64,000 nt of DNA, taken from Cryptomeria japonica. Lineage: Eukaryota; Streptophyta; Pinopsida; Cupressales; Cupressaceae. The stretch is from positions 125,925,640 to 125,989,639 of the forward strand of contig NC_081410.1 of NCBI RefSeq assembly GCF_030272615.1. The letters are read 5' to 3'. A program made the translations under genes and the position numbers. The notes below the pieces were generated by a model. The model saw only the letters and a list, made by a program, of their open reading frames with translations. It did not search any database and had not been told where the DNA came from. This document shows positions 36,650 through 47,080 of the stretch, one piece after another (the first letter of the stretch is position 1; the number at the start of each line of letters is the position of its first letter).

Positions 36650-37564
36650 ATGTTCCTGAACATTTCAAGGATGACTATCCGGATCGAACTCGAGAATCTT
36701 TGGTATATACCCCACAAAACAACCCAAATGACAGAAGACAGATTCAAAGTAAAAATGAGGTCGCAAACTGAATCAAGTCACCAATCTTGAGAAATTGAGT
36801 GTGTGCAGTGAAGTTCATTCAAGCCTAAAGAAGGTTGAGATATCATTGCTTAGTTAATGCAAGTTACGTAGAGTGACTCTAACTCCAAAAGCAACCTGGA
36901 TAGAGCCCCACTGCCAGCAAGCGTCTATAGCCTCGGCGGAGTTATCGCCTGTAAGCTCACAGAGATTGCTCTGTTTCCGATAAATTTTCTTTTTGAAAAT
37001 CGACAGAGGTGTCTGCATTCTCAAAACCAAGCAATTTGATCTTTCTTTGCTTTTCAATTTCTTTTCCTTTGATTTTTCTCTTTTATTTTCACTTTTTCAC
37101 CTTGGCTGGTAAGCAGTGAAGCCTACGTGGGATTGAGCGTTATAGTGGTCGCTGAAGCAGAGCTTCAGAATTTTTTCACTTGTAGTGACCTCCCTTTGAT
37201 AAAACGACAAACTTAAGCGTTTAAAAGTGCAATGATCACAACATTGGCGACAAGACGCAGTAAGCAACTAAATTTTTAGACTGACTAAGCCTTAAACCAA
37301 AATGGACTGACTACGGGGGCAACCGTCAATTAGGCGCTCTACCAAAGTCGACATCCAAGAAATGAGCTGGAAAAAACTTCCTAACTTCGTACACTAGAGC
37401 TGGGAAAAGCAAACAAACCCCTTCAAAAATTGACAGGGAGACAACCCCTTCCGAAAGGACACCTACACTACGGAAAGCAAACTAAACTAAAGCAGAAAAC
37501 GGGGAAATCTAAGCTAAAACAGAAAACAAACTATTCACAAAATAGGAAATAAAACCTAGACTAA
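36650..37564 (+). other. Internal region between primer site and antisense ORF
   Basis: No gag or pol motif is seen. Short open frames have no recognisable domain. Confidence 0.45.
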
Positions 37565-38947
37565 CTACGTACAAGAAAAGACCGACTGCACAAAATGCGG
37601 ACTATATGCATGTGTTCTCGACCCATGACGATTTCTCAGTATATACAGCAGTAACAGGGCAGTGGGAATAGTTCTTAGTTTGGCTGGTTTGTCTTTATAT
37701 TCTGAAAAGAAAATTTTCAGTTGGCCACTCTCGAATTTAACCAGGACATTGGGCAAAATTATTAATTGAGGGAGTTCAGTAGGTCCGTGGTTAATCCATT
37801 TACAGGTTGTTTTTCCAGAATATTCAAAATTAAACGGAAAATTTTCAGAATTAACAGCAGGAGGGAAAGAAACGACCTGGCGGGTTTCCGAGTCATGCGG
37901 AGTTTTGCACGGTGGGTTGTGCGGCGGGAAGGCTTCAACAGTTGTATCAGGAGGTCGCCATTGGTGGTGCAGCATCTCAATAGCGTCCAAAGTGTGCAAA
38001 TCAACATCAGATTTTTCATTAGGTGGTGTAGGCTGATAGTTGATCTCAAAACCGAACTCGAACTCAGGAAAGAGGGGTGCATTGTCGGCTGGTGCACCTT
38101 CATATCGTGTGGACAATGCAGCCTTATGTACTTCTATCAGTACGTCCTCAAATAGTAGAGACTCTTTGAATGATCGGCTCTCAAAAACATCCTCGACGGA
38201 CTCTTGGACTGCATCGTCCATTTGTGGGGCTGCTGCAAATTGCTCTTCAACTTGTGGCTGATCCACAAAGCTCCCTTGATCGTCCTCTTGAACAGTGTTC
38301 TCATCAGTTGCAGGGATAATGAATTCACCTGCTGCCTTGGTCTGATTGACCGATCCATCTTGCTTAGCAATTGGCAACTCCATCCTTTCATCATCAGGGA
38401 GTGCAGTGCTGTATTGATTTTGCGATCTTCTATACTCGTCTACAGCAAGGTAGGCACTCCACACTTTGTTGGTGATGCTCTCCTCTGGTTCTTCCGGTAG
38501 TCCAAATCGGGCTTTGACTTGATTGACTGCTTCTATGCATAGCAAGCAGGTGAACTCTGAATGTCGGGTGCGGTGAATTCTACACCACCAAGGTGACAAC
38601 ATGTTCTCCAAGCATAACTCCTCTTCGAGACCAAACTGATTCTCAATCAAATTCTTGAATCTTGTAAATTCTTCGATGCTGGACGGAGGACTAGGGATAT
38701 CCAGCTGTAAAGTTGCCTCTGGTTTGGGGACATCCCAAAAGAATATCTGCCCTTGTAATGCGAGCTCAACCCTTGACAAAAATGTCAAGCAATTCAGTTC
38801 ATCGTGCGCTGTGGTGTCATGAATTCTGCAGTGAGCTGAAGATGCAAATTCGGACAGCTGCCTTGGATATAGCTGCAAACTCAACCTCTGCTGGATCTGA
38901 AAAACTTCAGACTGCAAACAGCCTTCATGAAGTGACTGACTCAACAT
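37565..38947 (-). CDS. 460-residue ORF, antisense to the primer site, with two zinc-knuckle-like motifs
   Basis: Intact from ATG 38947 (preceded by an in-frame TGA) to its stop, in an element otherwise without genes. Residues 40-53 form C-x2-H-x4-H-x4-C ('CRIHDTTAHDELNC') and residues 122-137 form C-x2-H-x3-H-x4-C-x2-C ('CRIHRTRHSEFTCLLC'). Both resemble the CxFHxxxGHxTxxC spacer motif found in Gag regions of some plant gypsy elements. The middle (200-300) is acidic and rich in Gln/Glu/Asp. No transmembrane segment or enzyme motif. It could be an antisense accessory ORF, as described for Tat elements such as Grande, or a gag-like gene if the element is really minus-oriented. The right LTR's minus-strand TATA box lies about 1.06 kb upstream. 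Product unknown. Confidence 0.65.
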   Translation of the reverse strand: MLSQSLHEGCLQSEVFQIQQRLSLQLYPRQLSEFASSAHCRIHDTTAHDELNCLTFLSRVELALQGQIFFWDVPKPEATLQLDIPSPPSSIEEFTRFKNLIENQFGLEEELCLENMLSPWWCRIHRTRHSEFTCLLCIEAVNQVKARFGLPEEPEESITNKVWSAYLAVDEYRRSQNQYSTALPDDERMELPIAKQDGSVNQTKAAGEFIIPATDENTVQEDDQGSFVDQPQVEEQFAAAPQMDDAVQESVEDVFESRSFKESLLFEDVLIEVHKAALSTRYEGAPADNAPLFPEFEFGFEINYQPTPPNEKSDVDLHTLDAIEMLHHQWRPPDTTVEAFPPHNPPCKTPHDSETRQVVSFPPAVNSENFPFNFEYSGKTTCKWINHGPTELPQLIILPNVLVKFESGQLKIFFSEYKDKPAKLRTIPTALLLLYILRNRHGSRTHAYSPHFVQSVFSCT

Positions 38948-39213
38948 ACTAACTCAGAAATATTTTTGGTGTTTTCTTGTTTTTTGATTTTTTTGGCTTT
39001 TCTGGTTTAACAGGGATCTTGCATATCCCGAATATAGCATTTAAAAGGTCGATTTGACTCAACTTGCTGCAAGGAACTGTTAAGGCGCCCTCCCTAATTT
39101 TCTTGCGTGCGGAGGGTAAAAGCTATAAAGTTACTCCTTGAAAATGCAGGCTGATTTGATCTTGATTTAGCTGTTTAGACATTCATCATACGCCCTCCTT
39201 CTAGCACCAATTC
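38948..39213 (-). other. Leader of the antisense ORF
   Basis: On the minus strand the right LTR end is followed by GAATTGGTGCTAGAAGGAGG, a purine-rich junction. On the plus strand no purine tract precedes the LTR. The junction could serve as a primer-site region for the opposite orientation, but I know of no matching tRNA. Confidence 0.4.
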
Positions 39214-42200
39214 TGTTGACGTGTCTGAAATCGCATCGCTGCAAACTCCATACGGCCAACGCATAATAGAATAAACTCACTGAGTATCCTGCCCTCTCTT
39301 GAAATAAGGGAATCCCTAATGCTATTTTCTACGCTTTGATCAAAGGGGATAACCTCAAGGTTTCTTTTGTCAGGTCTTGACTGCGGGATCTTCAATGGCT
39401 TGATGTGTTTATGCTGGAAACACAAGGGGACTTACGATTTGTAACAAGCTAGTCTGCTGTGATTCTCGAATTACGCAATAAAGAGAAAAATGAAAGGGTT
39501 AGGAGATCTAAAACTAACAACACGGGTATGCGGGTAGACAGATTCAACATAACCAATTCCTGCTTGGCTAGAATAGCTCACAACCTTGCAGGAACGGTGC
39601 AATCTTCAAAGGAACTTGGAAGATTTTCAGATTGGAGACGCACGGCTAAGCACCCAATTCTGGCGCAGCTCAAACGGACACCTGCAATTGAACTAAGCAC
39701 AATCGAAGGCTCAGGTTAACCACACAAAAGGATACACAATCAGCATATCCTCAGTGGTATGAGCCTGAATCTATCAAATACCTGCACACCCAAAATAGAA
39801 AGATCTATCTAAAACGCTCAGAGAAACCATGCAAACAGGATGAAAACAAGACAATAAACACCAAATCAATGTTTATATATTGATTTCAACTGCCTATTAC
39901 AACAATTTCTGCAACATCTCTATGCTACTGCTAAGATCTAACCTATTCTAACTCTAAAATCTAACTATCTAACCATCTAACCCTTTACAAAAGAAAGGCC
40001 TCTGCCTTTTATAGATATTACAATTTTGAATCAGAGGCCAGGGTGGACTGCATCCAAGGGTCCTGATTTGCCTTCCAGAAGCTGACAGCTTTAACCCATG
40101 CCCATTAAATTCTCAGTTATCCAACCAACAAATATCTCAACTACCAACCACTTTTGGCTTTAATTCAGGTTTATCCGGTCTTCTTGGTGGTTGGGAATAG
40201 TTATCCACAAAAATATCTTGCACGGGACCCATAGGCAGTTTACAATAAAGCAGTTTCAGCTTTTTAGGAATTGAATTCCTTGAATTAAATCCAGTTGTGC
40301 ACTTTCTTGAGAATGCATAGACTGAGTGTTCTTTTGCCTTTTGCCTCCAATTTCGCCGGTGGACTTCATCTTTGTTCAACGGCACGGTTCCCACTGCTCG
40401 GTTGTTCTCGCGCTCTTGCATCTTTTCTTTTCCAATCTTTAGCGCCTGGCTTTGGATTGCGATCCTTCCTTGATTTGCGTTTGAGGTTTTTTTTTCTCCT
40501 GGTTCTTCGATGACGTCCTGCGATCAATCAACCAATTTATTTCATTGAATCAATTTGAAAAATTAAATAATTTAATTTAACAAACATTAAATTTAATTAC
40601 GACGTCTAGCTTGAGAAGCTCTTTGTGAGATGTATCTTGAAAATGCTTCTCCTTTCTCTTCGAATGTGAAATCTGATCCTTGGTCGATTTACTTCTGCAT
40701 GATTTTACCTTTAGAGTCTTGGGCGCTTTGAATGGGTTTATGGCACGATTCTGGAGGTCTGGAGAACTTCCTCAAATTTTAAAACTCTAACCCTCATGCT
40801 TTTCTGGTGAATTTTGGAGAACTTAGACGCTATTGAAATTTCATCACATTCTCCAATTTAGCCCCCCAGGGTCTGAAATTGGCGTTTTAAGTGAAATTTC
40901 AGACCATCTGGGGATTTTTGCAACTCTTCCAAATATTAAATTTCGGCCCCATGATCCGAAATTGATGTTTTGGACGAAATTCAGAGCTCTTGGGGTTTTG
41001 TACAAACTTTTTAAGCATTTTTGGACCTAAAGCACCCTTTTGGGAAATTTCGGATTGTTTGAACTTTTTGCAACTTTATCATTTTCGGACCTCTTGGCGT
41101 TTTGGAATTTCGTGATTTTAATGCCAAATTCGGAGCTTAAGGTGCCTTTTACAACTTGTCCAGAATTTTAGACCATTTAACGTTTTTGTGAATCTTTGAA
41201 GTGAAGTTCGGATTTTTTGGAGGTTTTAACGTTTTGGTGCCCAAGGTATTTTTCGCGATTTTAACCTTCTGGAGCTTTCAGCATTTTGAAGCATATTTTG
41301 CGAAATTTTAAACAAATTTCGGAGCTCCCAGCATTTTGCAACCTTGGAGATATTTTCGGAGCATTCATACTATTTGCAAGTTTGATGGGTTTTTAAAATT
41401 TCGGGGTTGGGGTCCGAAAATGGGTGTCTAAGGCGAACTTCGGACCTGGAGGAGCCTTGCAAGATTTCATGTTTTCACATTCCGCCCCTAGGGTCCGAAA
41501 ATGAGGATTTTAAGGCGAATTTCGGACATAGAGGGTTTTTACACATTTCGGAGCTTCAACGCCTCTTGTGATTTGCCATTATTTCAAATTTCGAAGCAAA
41601 GGTGCTTTAGCGAATTGGAGACTTTCGCCAATTTATAGCAAACTCCGGATCCTTAAGCGTCCTTCGCGATTTTGAAGATTTCGGAGTGTTAGCACACTTT
41701 TCTGCCTTTGCGATTTTGGATTTTTCGCGCTTTGATGCCCAAAGGCATTTTCGGACCATAAGGCATATTTCGTAATTTTCAGAAGAATTTCGGACCTATA
41801 AATGCGTTTTGCAAATTTAGAAGAAACTTAGAATTTCGGCCCTAGGGTTTGAAATTGATGTTTTAAGTGAAATTTGGACCTAAAGGCACTTTTGCAACAT
41901 TTAACTTTTTCGGACTTCCAGCCAGTTTTGTCAGCTTTTTCACTTTTTGGCCTAGGGTCCGAAATTGGGCATTTTGGGCGATTTTATACGTTTTCTCAAG
42001 AAGTGCGAGCTTGGGCACTTGGGCAAGTTTGTCCAAATCTCCCCGGAGGATCATTTAATGGAATATAACATTTAAGTTTAAGTGATATTTCCTTATATCC
42101 TTTCTTATACTTTAAGTTATATTCCATATATACTTTCAGGATGTTTGAGAGTGGTTTCAGACCTCCAGGAGTTATATTGCAAATTCTAGTTTTTGGAGGT

Positions 42201-42340
42201 TTCCTCAGTTTTTCAGAGTTAGCCAAATTTCAGGATCAGGAAATTCCAGACTTAGCCAAATTTCAGGGTCAGGACAGAAAGGCACAAACTGGGGGGGGTC
42301 CCCTGTCTAAGACGGGGATGGGTGTGCGATTCGCACAACA
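39214..42340 (+). repeat. Right LTR of the inner element (3127 bp)
   Basis: Near-identical copy of 33528-36629. Confidence 0.92.
40006..40013 (-). promoter_or_regulatory. Minus-strand TATA box upstream of the antisense ORF
   Basis: TATAAAAG (minus strand) in a context giving about 800 bp of LTR leader before the ORF side. A candidate promoter for the ORF at 37565-38947. Confidence 0.5.
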
Positions 42341-42345
42341 GTTAT

Positions 42346-42580
42346 CCAATCAGACTGTAAGTTTTGTGGCTACGATTGGATTTTGCTGTTGTTGCTCTAT
42401 TAAAGATTTGAGGCTATATTCATATCTAAATTACAAAAATTCTATTTAAATCTGAAATTTAATGATTTTCAGTGTAATTTGGTGAATAAATTGAAATCAA
42501 TTTCATGCAAATTGTATGTTGAATTTCTATGGTTCATTTGTTCAAATTTCTGGAATAAATATCCCTAGGGGGATATTTCA
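42346..42580 (+). repeat. 3' LTR of the outer element, second part
   Basis: Matches 25439-25673 and ends GGGGGATATTTCA. It is followed by the duplication ATATG. Confidence 0.92.
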
Positions 42581-42585
42581 ATATG

Positions 42586-44179
42586 ACACTCATTCTAAAC
42601 ACAATCAACATTCAAGGGCAAACATAGCAAGTCTTAAAATACTTTACTCTTTCCTACAAATTCTAATGCCCTAAAGAAGTTCAGACCTCTTATAGGATTT
42701 GAAAAACTATTGCTGTTTCAACTTCAATCTTTTCCATTTAAATGAACACAAAGAGATACAAATGAGAAGTTTTCAGTCCCAACTTTGGTTCTTGTACAAC
42801 ATTAATCAGCTACAGCTTCAAATAATTGTTCTCAAGTTTATTGGATTTCATAATAAGAATCACAACTTGCAATTCAAGATTGAAACATGATAGCTCTCTT
42901 ACACTTTGCTCATTTTTTCCTCGTGAACTATTATTCTTGCATCCTTTGTTACACAAGGCCTTATTTATATCCTTTACCCTAAAATGGTGAGATTGAGTGC
43001 ATGATCCATAAAATTATGAAGGTGGGAATCATTTGGCCAAGTCAGAAATCCTTTGCTTTACTAATGGTCTGGATTTGTAAGAAAGACCCTTCGTGGCACA
43101 TTTCCCCAAATAATTGAGAGTTGAACAAGGTCACCAAAATAGGATGAATTTTAAGTTTCTTATTTTTGTTCTAAGAAATTATTGGATGAATTACAAGGAG
43201 TCCAATTCATTAATAGGTTGCCATATCAAGAGTGAGGATGAACATATGTGATGTCCCCATATTGTCAAATAGTAATAATCTGTATTTGAATATGCTTATG
43301 TATTAATTATGTAAATATGAGTTATTTGTTCATTCAAATTAAAGATTCAAATGAACTGCGTAATAATGAATTGATTATTATATGATAATAATATTCCTTA
43401 ACATACCAATGAAATCAGAAATAAATAAAATAATAAATTAAATCCAAGAATATAAATACACTTTTAATAGTAATTATTTTATTAATAATTTTATATTGAT
43501 TAATTAAATAAGAATAATTATTATCAATTATTAATGACATTATTATCGAATCATTATGATTATTATGTTATTAATATTATTAATGTTCAAAATTGTTAGG
43601 AATGAGTGTGACTGCCGCCGATTAAGGAAAAAGGAAAGGCTTTCCACCACCAACGAAGGTAAATAAATAGCTTCCATGATATGTGAAGAGGACAGGAACA
43701 TGAAGTTAGGAAAAAGGCATTGAATGATAAGGAAAGAAAAGTAGCGATCGATGGATATAAGCAGACTGCTGTATCTTGCTACCATCAGTATGTTTTATTC
43801 ATAAATTGTTATAGTATCAATGCTTCTTTCTGAGAACCGTTCTGCAGTTATATATTTATAATAATGTCTGAAAAATAAATAAAAGAAGGATATATATATA
43901 TAATGTCTTGATCAGAAAAATAATAATATTAGATTGTAAAATCAGAAAGAATTCTTAAATAAACATTAAAGAGAATATGTATATAATATTCATTCTTGCT
44001 ACTACTATCAGTATTTAAGAAGATGGGATTGAGTTGTTTCCAAGAGGGGCAGTCTAAATCCAGCCATTAGGATGATTCCCAAGATAGGATAAGGATCAGC
44101 ATCCCGTAAAGTTTGAGGGAGCCTATTGAGTTTGGTATCTAAGCGCTTGGCAACATAGTCATCTCCTTCGTCCATAAAA
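42586..44179. other. Intron sequence with traces of an AT-rich LTR and a gag-like fragment
   Basis: TGATGTCCCC at about 43253 opens an AT-rich stretch that looks like an LTR but has no second copy here. On the minus strand, 44180-44020 encodes 'MDEGDDYVAKRLDTKLNRLP' and 'LRDADPYPILGIILMAG', an apparently coding fragment of an unidentified retroelement or gene. It is cut off at 44180 by the next LTR. Confidence 0.4.
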
Positions 44180-46575
44180 TGTAATATCCCCAACAATTTT
44201 TTCAATTTGTTTCTAGTTACAATCACAACAAGAACCCGTTAAGGTTAGGAAATCAAAATACAATAATGCTGAAGTTGTAACCCTTCCACTTTCTGATCAC
44301 CAAGTGCCCAATATGGGAAGGTGAGAGCATACGGTGTTGAGGGGATCGTTAGCTTCAAATAACTGGAAATAATACAATGCTCGGGTGGCAAGCCAACCCC
44401 TTCCACTTTTCAGCGGGATATGGAGAATATTGAAGATCACTTGGCTGTAAACCAGCCAAGGATAATACAAGAAACTGAAGAACACTCACTCTATCGCTTA
44501 TGCAGCGGGAGGACTAGAATGAAATTTACTATCAACTCCACTGCTTATTCAACAGGAGGACAACATTACAATCAACTCAACCACTTATGCAGCGGGAGGA
44601 CAGTATTACAAAATATTCAAAATAGGCGACTAAGCCAGCCTCTTCCACTTACGTAGTGGGACTACAAGCAATAATCCAAAAGATAGCCGTTAGTACTACT
44701 AACTAGCTTTACAATGCACATTATGGACTATCAATACATGAAATATCACTATCCCAAAGATAGGCGGCATAGCCAGCCTCTTCCACTTATGCAGTGGGAC
44801 TAAGAAGTAACATAACTTTGTTGTTGGTACTACTAATCAACATTACAAATCACATAGAATGAAGAATCGAGTGCTGATAACAAGTCCAACAGATGCAACA
44901 ATAATAGATAATCACTCTCAAACCAACTTAGACTACTCACACCAAAAATCTCTTCTAACACACAACTATAAAATTCTGAAAATCAATAACGCGCATAGAA
45001 AACACGCAGACCAGCAAGCTACGAACACCCCAAAATACTCATAACTTCTCCAAATCAACTCCGAATGACACAAAAACATAAGAAAATGAAATCTATGACT
45101 AAGGTGCACCGCGAACACCACAAACAACCAACACGCAACCCAAGGCAGCCAAGAGATGGTACGACCCAGCTGGAAAGTTTGATTTTCTGCCCAAAATCAG
45201 AAAGAACACCAAAAGAAACGCCAAGGTAGAAGAATGATCGCCCTCCAGATACGCTTCCAACGAGCTATTACCCAGAATAATCGATTGCACAGGCAGGGAG
45301 ATACAATTGAATCTTCGCTTCAGCCACACCAAAAACCAGCAACACTGAAATCCACACCACACTGAAAATCTGAAAATGCACACTAAAATCGAATTACACA
45401 TTCAAAAGATCCAATCACAACTAGGAGTGATGTCTCACACTCGAAGTCTGTCAAGAGCCCTAGGAGATATTCACCCTCGAAGATTGTTTGGAGTTAATCT
45501 GACAGCATAACGGTGTAAATTGTTTGAGATACCAAAATGAGAGCCCAAGTCACTTATTTATAACTTTTTGTCTGCCAAATTCAAATTCAAATGCAATCCA
45601 AATACGCCCAAACCAAATGCCATTCCATTTCATCCACATTTGGCATTGCATTTCATTTCATTTCCTTGCACAAGTTCATCCAATTCACATTCACCCAAAA
45701 TCGCCCTTTTTAATAAATATAAGTGTCATAAAATAAAGTGTAAAGTGGGCGCCCAACTGTGACTTCCAAATAAAAAATATTGCTAAGGCAATATACTTAG
45801 AAAATCGCCCCATTTGCCTTGAGTTATAATTTAATTATTAACACCATGACGACCCACTTGAAGTCATATGCAAATTTTGCCCAAATAGACTTAGGATAAA
45901 ATTCATATTTTCTCCCTTCCTAAGTCGTCCATTCATAAAATAATCAAATATTAATACCTCATACCTAAGGTCTTAATATATTAAAAATACCTTCTCCTCA
46001 AATATTCATTATTGCCAAATTGAGTCGGAGACTGAAGTGTTGGAAATCACCAAAACTGAACTGAGTTGGGGCTCTGAACTGAACTGCTAAAAACAGTCAT
46101 TTGAGTGAATACAGGATCCTGCCAAAATACTACTACTAGAAATAGCCACTGAGTTGAGATACAGAATCCCTTGCCAAGAATAGCACCAAAAAATGCTAAA
46201 AGACCAACTGCTCAAATTGACCTACCGAAAATAGCCATCTGAACAGGCCTGCTGACATCCTGCTAAAAATAGTACTTACTAAAAATAACATACTGCTAAA
46301 AATATTAAGTGTTTCCAAAGTGATTTTAACCACATTCTGAGCAGTTGTCACACTTATTAAAAATAGTAAGTCTGGAAAAAGTCACCTGATGCAGATGCAT
46401 GTCGAACCATCCTGAAGCTCTCTGAAAACCCAAAAGGAATCCAGAATCCAAACTGTCAAAATCCCACATATACCCCTTGAAAACACCAAAGAATCCTCCT
46501 AGAAAATAGGAAACCCTAATTTCTGCTCCCGACTAGCCTACGGGCCTTCGAATTAGGCTTGGTCGGCTGCAAATA
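44180..46575 (-). mobile_element. LTR, second copy of the 30068-32155 family, one end missing
   Basis: Starts TGTAATATCCCC like the copy at 30068 and parallels it throughout, including the AGCGGGAGGAC repeats (44390-44800) and a minus-strand TATA box (TTATAAATAAG near 45560). Similarity fades at about 46560, before the GGGGACATTACA end, so this end is truncated or replaced. No target duplication can be checked. Confidence 0.75.
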
Positions 46576-47080
46576 GGTATGTGCACCTTTGGATTTTATA
46601 ATGTTTAGACTTCTCTTGGATTCAAGTGCAATTCCAACACCAAATGCACCATTGTATGGATTTGACAATCCATGGTGAATTGCTTATTACAGTGGCCTTA
46701 AATGCACACCATTACATTAGATTTCATAAAACATTTTATCTTTGGATAGGTGTGTGCTTCAGCTCCAAAGAAATCCTATAAATTCAACCTTGAACTTAGG
46801 TTTGAAATTTTGAATTCATCATTGACCAGACAAACCCCTGCTCCAGCCATTTGCACCTATATATATGACTTCTTGTTTCTAGCTTCAAATATTGCTTCTT
46901 TATTCAAATGTGTGCTCCATTATAAAATTGGACTTTGAAATCATCTTGAATATCTTTCTTAGGCATGTGCATTGTTTACTCTTCTTCTTGATAAAACTGA
47001 TACTTGAATAGACTAATAAAATATATCTTTATTCACAAATGAATCTCTTACAAAAGTATACTAAAAGATAATCAGCCAAG
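46576..47080. other. Intron sequence; old repeat flank of the hAT insertion
   Basis: 46950-47080 resembles 59400-59525 (TAAAACTGATACTTGAA and similar), that is, the left side of an older repeat into which the next element inserted. Confidence 0.5.

Larger units (their letters stand above)
33528..42340 (+). mobile_element. LTR element with 3.1-kb LTRs and antisense ORF (8813 bp)
   Basis: GTTAT duplications at 33523-33527 and 42341-42345. LTRs lie at 33528-36629 and 39214-42340, very similar apart from small indels (one of about 25 bp near 42085). The internal region is only 2.6 kb and has no polymerase genes. A primer site complementary to tRNA-Arg follows the left LTR, as in Tat/Ogre-type gypsy elements, suggesting plus orientation. 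However, the only long ORF (37565-38947) and the best TATA box (40006-40013) are on the minus strand. Best described as a large non-autonomous derivative (LARD). Confidence 0.88.
25008..42580 (+). mobile_element. Outer LTR retrotransposon with captured host-gene fragment, twice interrupted
   Basis: 5-bp duplications ATATG at 25003-25007 and 42581-42585. The 5' LTR is 25008-25673 (666 bp). The 3' LTR is 33097-33527 joined to 42346-42580, also 666 bp once the inserted element is removed. The primer site is complementary to initiator tRNA-Met (25675) and a purine tract precedes the 3' LTR. The body lacks any reverse transcriptase or integrase that I can see, so it is non-autonomous. It carries a roughly 750-codon ORF with PDS5 sequence, split by a solo LTR (30068-32155). 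Its 3' LTR is split by the 8.8-kb element at 33528-42340. Confidence 0.9.
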
